Under the pieces are notes generated by a model. It had not been told where the DNA came from, ran no database searches, and worked only from the letters and a program-made list of their open reading frames with translations. 64,000 nt of DNA, taken from assembly GCF_048771995.1 (NCBI RefSeq), contig NC_133026.1, positions 106,840,501-106,904,500 of the forward strand, read 5' to 3'. This DNA is from Taeniopygia guttata. Lineage: Eukaryota > Chordata > Aves > Passeriformes > Estrildidae. This document shows positions 1 through 12,827 of the stretch, piece after piece. Made by a program: the position numbers and the translations under genes. Each line of letters starts with the position of its first letter. The first letter of the stretch is position 1.

Positions 1-802
1 ATGAGCCCTGAGATGTACCCTAAACAGCTGCACCCATCAGTGCATGCAGCAGCAGTGGCTGTGTGGGCAATCAGCACCTGCATTTACGATGTGTTTCATG
101 CAGTGGGAACACACAGAGAACAAGGGCACTGACCTCGCCTGTCACTGGCGTGCAGTGTGCCAAAAAATAGCAACAGGAGGACAAACCGGGCTCCTGACTG
201 AGGAAGGTAGGCTGCCCTGCATGCCAGCTGGTGCACTCACCACAACAGGCTTTTTCCTTCCAGCAGTTTCTATTCCCTTTTGTCACTTTGTTGCTTTTGC
301 TGAGGCCTGAAATTTTTAAAATCGGAGAGGAAGCAAAATAGACTTTTTTTCTGAAAATGCCCTTGGAAATAGGAGAAAAAAATGACATTTGAAAACATCT
401 TCTAGCTGATCAGCATCTGACCAAGTTAGAACTTGGTCTGGGCCCCAAAGACTTTTTTTCTCACAGATAGCACCAACAAATGCACTGGAACTATTTGTGT
501 GAACTAAAGCAATAGGGAGATGTCCCAAACTCATCCTAGGCTGTATTTTAGCATGCTGCTCCCTCTGTATGTATGTGTTGGCACACTGTACCTTACAACT
601 TGAGTAACTGTGGTTGCTATATGTGGCAATCCAGGGCTTCCCTCTGGCTGCCCTGGCAGGTCTGGGACCCTGGCAGGGGTCAGGAACTCCCCTGTACAGA
701 GCCCCGAGAGACACTGTCTGTGATCTCTGTCCATGGAGAGGAGTTTTCAATCTTACAGGATGAATTACAAGCTTTGAGTGTTTGATCAGAGTAATAATTA
801 AG

Positions 803-1241
803 TGTGACACGGGTGCAAAAGTAAAATTTTAGGTTTCTAGATTAGGGGTTCAGAGGGGACAAGATGGAGGAAATTGGGTGTGTCTTGTCCTTTTCCTCCT
901 TCTTCATGCCCTCCATGTTTCGCTGTAGTGTTGGCATTTTTCTATTGGTTTAGGCTGGGGACACGCTGTTCAACGTAGGTGATAGATATTGGCACATTAT
1001 TGTAAATATAGTACACGTAGTTTCTGGTATATAATGTTTGTAACATCCCACTGGGGGCAGAGCCCCACACGCTGCCCTGCAGGACAGACCTGCGGCAGGG
1101 CAGCAGAACATGTTAGAGATAAGCAAGAATAAACAACCTTGAAAACAGCACAGACGAATTATGGCTTCTTCTTTGGCAACGGGGCAGAAAGACAGAGACT
1201 TTCTACAATCTCGGAATCACCAATACCCACAGATTCCGACA
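803..1241 (+). mobile_element. Endogenous retrovirus LTR remnant (ERVL-like)
   Basis: The block starts TGTGACAC and ends near CCCACA (1231) or CCGACA (1241). It carries a promoter-like TATATAATG (1029) and an AATAAA-type signal (AAGAATAAAC near 1126). It resembles, from memory, LTRs of bird (particularly passerine) ERVL-type elements. No clear target-site duplication and no gag, pol or env frame is visible, so it is non-coding. The GC-richer stretch at 625-800 may be adjoining internal sequence of the same element, so the left edge is uncertain. Confidence 0.55.
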
Positions 1242-4200
1242 GCTATAGATTAATATAAACTCACATTTTGGTGCAAGAGGCTTCATGCTTCCAAACCTTT
1301 ACTTTTGCCTGCAGCTTTCTGCCACACCAATTCCTCGTTTCCCCTCACATTTTATTAAAAAAACTATTTTTTCACCCTTTGCTTATAACTTTTAATTTCT
1401 GTCTATTATTTAGTGCTGCAGCTCTTGAACTTTGCTGGATATTGCAAATCATACAGCATAAAAACTTTCTGTGAAGTTTGGACTAACAATTTATTTTCAT
1501 CCTCAGGGATACTTGTTTCCTTCCTTCCCATGAATGAGTAAAAGCTTATTTTTGCTCCTTTCATGTGAAAAGAAACATTCTCCTGTGAATGCAACCTGGG
1601 AAATTAGGGATACCTGAATTTCTTTTTAAACCACTGTCTTGCTCTAACCTTGGGTGAGTCATCAGGACATTGTGTGCTCCTCCTATCCCAGTGATCAAAA
1701 ATGGATATAAAACCCACAGATATTCAACTTTTCTTGTGATTGAGATGTATGGATGGAAAGCATTAAATAAGTGCTTTGTGTATCCACTAATTTTCTTTTC
1801 AATTCTGGTTTGTTGGAAGAGGAAACAGTCTAATTTTAAAAAAGTTTCAAGAAGATATTAAAAATGGGGAGGACAGAAAGTGAAGGCCACCGAAGACAAT
1901 AGGGAGGTGCACCCTGACTTCAGCAGATTTGATGTAGGTGCCAAGTGTATTTTATAGTTCCTGCTGTAGGTCAAACATTCTATATCACAAAATACACAGT
2001 CCACATCATTGTAGTACTTATGTGACTTTAAACAAAGGGCCTGCCTCTGAGTTTTTCCTGCATAAATCATCACTGATCTCATGGTGGATGGGAAGCACCT
2101 ACGTGTATCTCATTCTGGATCAGGGGTTTTCTTCCAACACACTGATTGGAGGAATGTCTTTATGCAATCTGAGTGTTTAAATAGCCAAATTATGAAAACA
2201 GTGTAATTTAGAGGCCCATTTCTTAATTAGGCAAGTGCTAAAAAGGACACTGTCCCCCTTTAGCAGTGCTATTTGTTCAATTCTCTGCATATACTGTCTA
2301 TGAACACTATAAGCATGTGAATCCTTATCCCAACTTTAAAAGCTTGTTTGTGGTTTATTATGAGCTATTAGGGAAAGCACACCAAGCACTTGTTTTGGCA
2401 GGGATCCAGGAATTGCTTCATATTCTGGCAGGAATGATTCTCTCCTACTGAACAGGAATATGAGGCTTTATGGTTGGATTTGTTGCTCCCTCCATTCTCC
2501 TGAGCATGCTTTATTAGGAAAGCTCATCTTTGAAGGAGAATATGACAAGCAGTCAGTCTCAAAGGGTCAACTGCAGCTTTAATGTGCAAGGTATTTGTCC
2601 TTATCCCACACTTCCAAATATAACAGCACAAAAATCACTTCAGCACATCCAGAAATACAATAACTGGAGAGAGGTGTAGGTATTAGGATTAGGTTTGGAA
2701 GTAAAGGTGTTGCCAGCAACCTCTAGGCTTGGGAGAAGGGCTGGCTGAAAAACATTAGGAGTACAATGCTAGGAAGCCTGTATGTGGAATTTCTAAGTTA
2801 GAAATCTGTTGGCAGAACCTGACACATTAAGGTGCTTCCAGACTGACAACAGGTGTCAATTAGGAGAGACCATCATGAGCACTAAGCTGTGCAAAACCAG
2901 TCATCACAGTTCCTACATGCTCCTTCACCTTTTGTCAATTGAACAAGCTCCAGAAAGGTTGGAGTTTTGTCAGAGAACTACCATAAAATCTTAGGAGCTT
3001 TGGCTCTGCTAACTTCCACATTTTTTGGCTTATATATCCAACTCAGAGTGTAGATGCTTCCAGATCTCTCTGTATCCTCCCAGATTATTTACTTTCTTGG
3101 TTATTCTTCCCATATTCCAAGCAGAGGATGAGGTTTCCCCATCTGAAGATGGTATTATGTGTAGACAAGCCTGACAAAGGCGAAACACTATGCTCCCTTC
3201 CTAATCATAAAATCATAATGATAAAATTACCCAGCAGAAAACAGTAAAAATTAATTAAGTAGCCCTGCTATAAATTCTTGACAGTGAATTTCCTGGGGCA
3301 GAAACACTGTCAGTGCTATATGTGTGTCTGGTGACCAGCCTGGGAGAGAGCTGGTTCTCTGCTAGGGTACTGTGGCAAAGTGATAACTTCTTGGAAGGCA
3401 CCAGACCATAACACTCCTGCTCCTAGAAAGTGATCATCTCAATCCTGATGGCTGCAGAGGGGACCAAGGGTGAGGGGGATGAGGTTTGAGGCACCTGTTG
3501 CAGCTCTGGAGGTGAGACTGGACATGCACGGATACAACTGGCAGCTGGAGCAGAGTGAGAAGCCCCCGGCGGCAGCCCAGAACTCGGGACAGGTTAATGC
3601 CACCTGACTGCTCAGTGACCCTCTCTGTCAGCCAAGGGGAAATGGGGGGATGGGGCCGGGGTCTTCACTGCTGTCCTGTGATGTGCTGTGATTGCAGAGT
3701 TCACACCTCGTGCTGGAGGACTTGAGCTGTCTGCACTCTGAGCCCAGCTTCCCTGCCCAGGGAGCAGCTCTGCTAGCAGCTGAAAGCTGTCCTGGCTAGG
3801 GCCCCCCCACCTCCTATAGCTCAGACAACCACGTAATACTGCAATAAATTCTGAACAACTTTTTGAAATCCCCAGACCTTGACTGAAACTCTGTTAAGTC
3901 AGTTCCCATTAACTTCAGCCAGATTTAAAGCAGGTACTTACAACATTATTTTTAAACCTATAAGAAAATAATTTCAGCCTTAATGTTGTTACGCACACAA
4001 CAGGGAAAGGCACTAATGCCTTCAAAACTCCCAGGTAATTTACAGAAGCTGCTGCCAAGGAAAGGAGCCAGCACTGAGAGACAAATCTGATAACTTGATG
4101 CAATACAGGTTTGTATCTGTTAATCCAGCACTCATGAACTTCTGCACTTTGTAAAGGATGACTTCTGTGCAAAACCCATCTGCTGTGCTCCCTCACCTCC

Positions 4201-6670
4201 TTTCTCTGGAAAATATTACAAAAACTGCATACAGGCTGGGACCTCCACATACGGGTGATTTCTGTGACCAGTTTGAACTCTGGCTTTGTTCTGTGCCTAA
4301 GTCTAAAATACAGACCGTGTTTAAATTGGTCTAATCTCCTCTTTGTACAGTTTCTGGTTATTTTGAGCCACTCCATTCTGTGGTTGAAAAGAGCCTTGCC
4401 CCCATCCTGAGGCAGCTTGGCAGCTGGGAAAAGGGGTTTCAAAGGAGGGCAGAAGCCATTCAGGGTCAGGCACCCCCAGTTTATTTTGGCATGGCAAACA
4501 TTTTGTTCAAATTAAAAAATCCAAACATCAGGCAACTTGCCAACAGCCTAAAAGGAGACTTGAATCTGCTTGAATAGGCATGTTTAGATGAAATCCTGTA
4601 TCACATTGGTAATTACAGACCCTGTTATCACAGTAACTCACTGCCAGGTGAGAAATCCCTTATAAAATAACTACACCTATGATGATGTACTTATGTAAGG
4701 CAAGGCATTAGAAGCAAATGCTTCACCCTTCTGTGTCAGAGGGCCAAACTGCCCTGTACTGGGGAAAAAAAATGGTCATTAAGCCCAAGGAAGCCAGACA
4801 TTCATATGCAAACCTAATCTGAACAAGTACAAAGCAGGGCTTACAATCCATTTCTGACTGGAAACAATTATGCACAGAAAACGAGCATAAATGCTTGAAA
4901 TATGTGTGTGGATCTAATAGGAAAGAGCTAGAAATTAGACAGTAGGGGAAGGGAGGTGGTCTGCAGGTAAATATGAATAAAGGAGATAACTAAACAGTTT
5001 ATTATCTGCCAAACCACGTGGATCCTCGCCCAGTGCTTAGTATTCAGAACAATTTTCAAGAGTACCTACACCTTCAGCCTAGTGGTAGCAGGCACCAGAA
5101 CCTCCCAAGCTGTTTCATGTTTTCTTTTAAATTCTTAATTTTGCCTCCCCTCAAAGAGAGACAAATGTAAACAGCAGACAGGAACTCCTGTCTCTCCAGA
5201 AGAGTAATAATGTTCTCAAAGAACATCTTCCGAACATATAGGGCTTGTGTTACAGGAAGAATTAAAGGAAGAAATCTACAGTTTTCCCCAGAAGAATTCT
5301 AGGCATGGAATTAACACCTTTTCTTTGCATAATTTCTTAGGTCCAGAGAAATGGGGAAAGCCTCAAAAGTACATGCAAGTTTTTCATTTAGCAACCCTTG
5401 AAATACAAAAGCAGAAAATATACTTTGATAGAAGGTATTGCATGTCTGATATTCAGACTCCTTCCCAAAATTCATGATAAAATTTGCTAGCAGCATTTAG
5501 TTTCGGTATTTATTTTGCTGTCCAGGCACCTAGCTGGTCTGTGGGCTCACCTGCTGAGTAGTCACACCAGAGTTGCTCATCAACTGCATGCATAATCAAT
5601 GACCTCTGTGTACCAACTCTGTTCCTGGGAGAGCCTGCAACTGATGGCTACAATGCACTGTTTCACTGCTCTCTTGTTCTCTTCCTTCTTCTTTTGCTGT
5701 TCACACCTCTCAGTTTTCAAGTGCTTACTTCATGGAGGCCATCAGGGTTTTCCTGCAAGAGGTGATTCATTCAAACTGCCCACCCAGCTGTAAAGCCTCT
5801 CTGTTCACCAAGGTTTTCATTGGGGAAAATATACTTCATTGCAAAGTGCAAACAAACTCGTCATGTCTGAAGATTTCAGAACAAAATCTTCTTTGAGACG
5901 GTGCTTGGGCCACTAGATGCTGCCATTGGTCACCATCAATTGAGAGAGAGATGCTCAAAATCCACCACTCTTAGCATTACAGAGGTAGAAAGATGATGTG
6001 ATGTCAAAGTGGAAGACCCCACCCATTCCCCTCCAGCTCCTGAGAGATAGCAATGGCAAAAATGAAAAGGAAGATGTGGCCCAAGCCTTATCACAGCCTG
6101 CCTTGCTAGAAAGGTAGCAGAGAAGATGGAGTTTCGTAGGAGTCGACATAGCAGAGGTAATATGAAACTGCTTGATTCCGAAAGTGCTAGGGGGCAGTCT
6201 CCAAACAGTGAAAACATCCCATGTCTCCAGTGGATTTTACTAAAGGTTTTCCTTCTCAGAAAAGGATAATGTGTGAATTTTAAAATAATAGTAGTTTGGG
6301 TGACCAGATGAGGTTTCAGAAGAGAGTAAAATAATCCCACATCATCGTTTGCGTGGATATCCTGAGTTTTCAACCTGCAAGGTTTGCAGCGTTGATATTC
6401 CATTGGCAGATTCTAAGCTTTCAAACATCTTACGACCAGCTAATCAATGTCCAAATTCTATGAACCTGCTTGGAAAGTACACATTTCTGGTGAGGGAATT
6501 GATATTTTTATCCCAGCTTCCGTTCTGAATGGACCAGTGCAGTAGGACAGTCACACATTTGTGTGAATATTCCAGAGCACAAGTATTAAAATGGAGATTG
6601 ACAATGATAGCAGCAAATGTTTTGCTTGCAGTAAAAATATAGTATATTCAATCAACTGGTCATTGCCTTA
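1242..6670. other. Intergenic, no gene recognised
   Basis: AT-rich DNA with a GC-richer patch at about 3440-3800. The longest open frame, 4442-3915 on the minus strand (175 codons), has no domain that I recognise and no splice or homology support. Confidence 0.7.
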
Positions 6671-6895
6671 CTCAGATTAGATACAGGGAAGAATTTTTTT
6701 ACATGAAGATGGTAAAACACTGGGGCACGTTGCCCAGAGAGGTGGTAGATGTTCTGTCCTTGGAAACATTCAAGACCAACTACTTGAATGTTCACGGCTC
6801 TGAGCAACCTGATCTAGTTTAAGATGTTTCTGCTTATTGCAGGGGAGTGGAACTGAATGACCTTTAAATGCTCCTTCCATCTATGATTCTATAGT
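6671..6895 (+). mobile_element. CR1 LINE 3' end
   Basis: Diverged 3' portion of CR1: the segment around GCCCAGAGAGGTGGTAGATG (wording typical of the end of the CR1 ORF2) is followed by the 3' UTR and the tail TCTATGATTCTATAG. No open frame remains. Confidence 0.8.
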
Positions 6896-7239
6896 TCATG
6901 TTACATCATAACTCAGGATATAAAAATATCCCTTTGTACTCCACCAAGTCTATGCCCCCCTTTACTAAAGATACCACTAATAATGCTGGACCTCAGGGCT
7001 CCTCAGGCAGAAATCTAGTGGCAGCCAAAGAGAAACTAACTCAGGAAATGAGGCACTGGCTGCTGCAGGCTGCAGCATCTTCATCTCTGCCTTTGCAGCA
7101 AAGATGTGACTTTTTCAAAGTACACAGCAAAACTTCAGGAAGAAGCCAACATCAAATAAGCACATGGAGAGCTGCTTTCTTCTACCATTGATCAAAGAGC
7201 TGTGTCAGGAGAAAGAGAAATAGTACTGCCGCTAAAACA

Positions 7240-7689
7240 ACTTTGTCTCCATGCCTCATCAAATTGCGTACAGAGGAGAGCAACAAAGCTGGTGAAAAGG
7301 CTGGAAGGCATGTCCTAGGAGGAAGGGCTGAGGACTTAGGATTTGTCTAGTTTGCAGTAAAGAGGGCTGGGGGCAACCTCATTGCTGCCTACACACTCCT
7401 GGGGAGGGAAAGTGCAGACGCAGGTGCTGATCTCTAGTGACAGGACACATAGGAATTGTCACAGCTGTGATAGGAGAGGTTCAGACCCGACATCAAGAAA
7501 CATTTCTTTACCAAGGGTGTGGTCAAACACTGGAACAGACTTCCTAGGGGGGTGATCGATTCCTAGGACTGTCAGCCTTTAAAAGGTGTTTGGATAATGC
7601 CCTCAGTAATTTACTCTAACTTTTGGACTCACCTGAAGCGGTCAGTCAATTTGACTAGATTACTATTATAGGTCCATTCAAATGGACAT
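7240..7689 (+). mobile_element. CR1 LINE 3' fragment leading into (ATTCT)n
   Basis: It contains the CR1 blocks AGAGGAGAGCAACAAAGCTG, the diverged GAGGGCTGGGGGCAACCTCATTGCT, and GACATCAAGAAACATTTCTT. It ends in GGTCCATTCAAATGG, then passes directly into an ATTCT tract. ORF2 is broken by changes and deletions. This looks like a 5'-truncated, dead copy. Confidence 0.82.
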
Positions 7690-7813
7690 ATTCTATTCTA
7701 TTCTATTCTATTCTATTCTATTCTATTCTATTCTATTCTATTCTATTCTATTCTATTCTATTCTATTCTATTCTATTCTATTCTATTCTATTCTATTCTA
7801 TTCTATTCTATTC
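7690..7813. repeat. (ATTCT)n microsatellite
   Basis: About 24-25 uninterrupted ATTCT units follow the CR1 fragment, consistent with expansion of the CR1 3' terminal repeat. Confidence 0.97.
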
Positions 7814-10800
7814 CCAAGCCTTGTTACAGATGCTTCCTTGCATCTCTGAACCACTCTCTTCCTGAAAGTGTTTCCAGGAAGCAGGCTGGAAGGTTCCATC
7901 CGGAGATCAGACACACAGCAAAGATCCAGCTTCTCTGTTCTGCATGCTTCATTTGGTGCTTCTCATCCCAAATGGGGGAGACTGGGGAGCTGCTGGGCAG
8001 GAGGGCCTGGCAACGTGCTGTGGACTCGGCAGCTGTTTCTGAAGCTGCGGCATTTTGCCATGGGCAGAGTTCCCTGCGTTCTGCACACTGCCTGACGGAC
8101 CTCGGGGGAGCGTGTCTTGCAAAATGAACACCAGAGTTACTCCCTAAGGATCTTTATTAAAAAAGGAAAAAAAGCGAGCTCTGTGTAAATGAAATGCTTG
8201 TTTACAGCATAGTGCCACAACTCCAAGTGCTAAGCTTCATAGCCCTAGTGGGTTATAAAAAATATCCATATTATAGATATAGATGGTGCAGAAGATGTAG
8301 AAGACATAGAAAATAAGAATAATAGAGATAATAAAGATAGTGACACCCATTCCTCAAGACTTTAAAAACAGCAACCCTGACATTTAGTTTTATGCTCCCA
8401 AAATACAGAATTCAGCAAAAATTAAGTCGAAATACAAGTGTAATAGATGCAGGTAATAGAGCCAACATTTTCTCCTAATCTGAGACATTACTTCTACTTA
8501 AGTACTCCAAATGTTTTATTAACTAAAGGGGACAATATTGCAATTACATCTTAGTTTTTGCAGCTGTTTTCACATCCTAGCAGTAGAAACTGCCTTCCCT
8601 ATATACATAAAGGGAGTGGCAGCTACAACTGGGACTATGCAATTGAATATTTGCTGAGAGTTTAAAGATGATCCAAGACATGCTCAAGAACAGGCAAAAA
8701 CCTGGATTTGAACATATAAAGCAAGTATTTAGAGCAGTTCCATGAAGGGAAGAATAAGTCAAAGAATACCCTGGTCTCCAACTGGCTGTGATGAAAAAAG
8801 CAGAATGGAAAGCAGGTGCATAAGAGAGGAGTTCTGGGCATGATTTCCACTTGTGATGCTCTGTGAGAGACCCGTGGGAAGAGGAAAGGGATGCTGACTA
8901 CAGGATGTCAACAAAGAGCTTGGAAGAGACTGATCCCTTCTATAGGCCTTCTGCAGGCCCCAGGGTAAAGCTTGTGATTGTGCACAGATAAGTGAAATAC
9001 TCTAGAAGTTATTTCCAGTGCAAAGAAGCTGGAAAGTCTGAAGCTGGAAATCAACACATAGTGTTTGTATTTACAGAATGCTTATTTGCCTTGTACAGAG
9101 GGGATCAGTCTGGCTAATATTTGAGTTTCTGCACATGTTCCTCCATCCTCCTGGGTTAAAAGTTGACACATTGGAATGGCAGGAGTTGAAAACATTTAAT
9201 GTAAATTAAAGAAACCAAACCAACCTTAACAGCATGCAAACATAATTTCATTTCTCTACAAAAGTGAAAAACAAGCAAAAAATGCATTGACATATACAGA
9301 ACCAAGTGGTTTACTTTAAATATTGCAATTGATTATGAAGCATTTGATTGAGAGAATGGGAGGAAGAAAAGTCCTTATTCAAGTTGTCTGACAGTCTAAT
9401 GTAACAGTACAGCATTCACAACTTTTGCAACAAGAAAGGTTTTTTGTAAAGTGATTAATTTGTAGTTTCTAAACCAACTGTTCCAATAGAAAGCACAACA
9501 TCTGGGAATTCAGGTAACAGAGGCTTTGCTCCAATCTGCAACATGCCATCTAAAGTATTGTAAAATAGAATTTTTTCCCCAATGGCAGAGGAATTGTTTT
9601 GTATACTGATTAGGAGCACCTCATTGTTGTTGGAATTTCTGGAATGCTTTTGAAATCTCCTCTAGAACACTGATGTAAAGACAATACTTTTTTTTTCAAT
9701 CAGCAGATTGAGAATCAACCCCTGTCTTCATTTCAATCAACCCCTACCCCCACTGGGCTTTAGGGTCTGCTGATTCTCCATCCCACGGCAGAACTCAGAA
9801 TTTCCCATGGTCTGTGGTGCTGCATCATCCCCTTTTCCCTCCATCTCCTTCTTCAGTTATAGCCTTCCCCCAGACTCTTCTATCTGACAGCCATTCGTCT
9901 CCTCTATTACTTCACAAGTTTTTTATGTGTTACATTTCTTTTTCTGTGTGCCTTAGCACAAAACTACCAAATAAGCAGTTTGTCTTCCCTATTTCCCTTT
10001 TCTCAGCATGCTCATTAGCTTGCTACTTAGCAAAAGGAAGCCCCTTTGCTGTCAAAAGAAAAGGGCACCATCACTGATGCTGGACTTCAAATTATCATGA
10101 TATCAGATGTGTATTAGGAAACACTTATATCAAGGTAGCCCCATATTGTCAGTGTCCATCTACATTCAGACATATTAAAGGGAGACAGGATATGCCAGTG
10201 AGACAGAAACATGGGAGTCTCAATTATTATCAGCCCTCCAAAGAGCCCCAGATCCATAAATGAACAGATCCTTCTCACAAAGGCATGCAGATAGATGCTC
10301 TGTCCTAAGGAGGCTGGTGGAGGGGACCAAGGATTTCTGTGAGAAGCATGCCTTGGACAAAGGTTCCTTGATATTTCTAAGATGTGCTTTGCTTTGTACT
10401 AGGCATGTCTCCATTATGGCTGTAGAATTTTAAAAATTTACTGTAGCCCCTATGGAAATGGTGTATAAAAATGGGATTTCATGCATTCTTTCTCTTATTT
10501 TCATATGGAAGTTGCTTTAACCCTTAATTTCAACAGAGTCAAGATTTTATCCAAATTGCTTTCTTATTAGGTTTAAACCATACATACATATAAACCCTTC
10601 AGCAAATGGTTTCAGTGAGGTCAGAGTCCCCTTCTCCTGTCTTCTGTCTCTACACGGTCCCCTCTTGCTTTTCTTCTGTTCCCAGCCCTCCTCATCCTAG
10701 AAATAAATTGTTTTCTTCTGTCAAGGAGCTGAATTGGGCTATGTTTCAGCTTACAAATCATGTAAACTACTACTGCTGACTAGCCAAATCCAAATTAAAC

Positions 10801-12739
10801 TATTTTTTCACCTAGCTTAAACAGCTGAGGCAAAAGATGGAGGAATCAGAATTATCTTCCCTAATTTGTCAGTTATCTGCACCTGCATGTAGGCACTGAA
10901 ATACCACAGCTAACCCCAAGACTCAGCTTATATCACCTTATGAGGTACAGAAGGAAAAAAACCCGACTATATAACAAACACAAGCCAACTTTCCTGAGCT
11001 GCAGAAGGCTGTAGCTGGGAGTTCAGCAGGATTAGATCTCAGCCATTAGGCACAAACTGCACTTTTGCTTACATTAAGCCAACCAATGCTTTGGAAAGTA
11101 ATACACTTCTATAAGTCATTCATACCATCATAATGCCAGTAATTTAACTCCTCTGGGGCCTCTGTAAGATCTCTGCAAAAAGCAAGTGGAAGAAAGTCTA
11201 TGGCTGCCGCCTTAGGCCTTCTGTGGGTGTTAAATACATGTAGGCAAATAGCTGACAAACCACATATTCAAATTAGCACATGCATATTCATCTGTTTTAT
11301 TCAGGTTTGTGTGGGACTGGTTTTAACTTGGCCAAGAAAAAGTGTTCTCCCTTCTCCCCCCTCTTAGTCCTGTCACTACTTATGGTAAGAAAGTAGCACC
11401 CTAAACTACTCAGCGGATGTGGCCTAAAAAATATCAAGAAAAAGAGGGAATACACATACCTGATATATGTAGATGTTGAAGGGTCAGATCCCCATCATGC
11501 CTCCTCTGCAGCTGGTGCTTTTTAGCCCACAAGAAGAGTATTGAACATGTTTGGCACCTCCATTACAGCATCTCTTTATTCCCACATTAACTCCTGTCAT
11601 TAAATCCTCTGAAATGCAGTGAAGATGAGTGGGCACTGTCAGCAGGATTAGCAGCAGAATGGCAGTCTCTGCACTGGCATCTTTCCAGGAGCATGGCAGA
11701 AAGGAGAGCTCCTGCACACCTGGCTCCCTGCAGGAGTGGATGGGAACCCTGAGATGGGAGAGGAGGGCACAGCTTCAGGAGCAAGCACACAAGAGACTCT
11801 GTCATGATCATGTTGTAGGGTCTCAGGCCATTTTTGCCATCTCCCTCCATACCCAATGAATCAAGAAAGCCAAAAGAACTTCAAACTACTAAAGTGTGCT
11901 TCTTGTGTTCCCATGTTCAGGAATCCTACCCAGAGTAAGAGCAAATGCAGGTGAAAGTTGATATTGTCCTACTGGAGAGAAGAAAAAATTTTGGCTCATA
12001 TTCTTCATTCTCACCTTTCCAGGAAGGTTTTAATTCACTACATATTTACCACTTGTGGTTTCTTATTTCTGAAAATATTCTGCCCTGAGCTTATTCCAAG
12101 AGCCAGGAAGCTCAGTAAGCAGAACTTGAGTATATTTGCCCCATTTTATTGTTTACTGAGACAGGCTCTGCAGGACACTCTCATGCAGAGTTGGATGTGA
12201 TCAACAATCTTTCCAGCTCTCCAGGCTAGTGCTGACCTGTGCCACCTTGCTTCCTGCTGCAGTGGCAAGACCAGCTCCTGCCTCAGATTTAATCAAGTCA
12301 GACTTGTTCTTACCTCTCTGCCACTACTCCTTGGCTTCTCTCTCCTTCTTGTTGAGCCTGGCTGGTCGTGTTCATCTTCAGCAGGTACCTCCTCACTGTT
12401 CCCTTTTCCTTCTCTTCAGTTTTCAGCCCCTCCTTTCCCCAGTCCTCTCCTCTCCTACAATTCTGCTCTGAATTACAGTTTTGTGAGTCCATACAGAAAT
12501 GAATATAGCATTTCGTCTACTCTTTGTCTGACTTTTACCTTTTCAAAGGGTGCTACTGAGTATTATGTGTAACACATACCAGAACCTTTAACCCACAGAG
12601 GACATATAACCCATTGGATCCTCAAAATAAGATGTGACCAGCTGCTGCCTGTTTAATATAATAAATTATTAGCATTTGATAATTATTGAGCACTTTTGAC
12701 AGTGGCATAATTTTATCAGTATTTTTCTTCATCCCTTGT

Positions 12740-12827
12740 ATTTATATATATATGCACTTTCACATACATGCACAAATAAACACTCACACACATATCTAAA
12801 TATATCTATATCTCTACACATATACAG
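12740..12827. repeat. AT/CA-rich microsatellite
   Basis: Short imperfect TATA, CACA and ATCTATATCT repeats over about 90 nt. Confidence 0.8.

Noticed and set aside
316..810. 164-codon minus-strand frame beside the LTR
   Set aside because: It is antisense to probable retroviral remnant sequence and has no family resemblance.
3915..4442. 175-codon open frame on the minus strand
   Set aside because: It has no recognisable domain, no signal or repeat pattern, and no flanking splice evidence. One frame of this size is not surprising in a 64-kb window. A protein search with a good hit would reverse this.
5936..6403. 155-codon minus-strand frame
   Set aside because: No domain is recognised, and it has the composition of chance reading of intergenic DNA.
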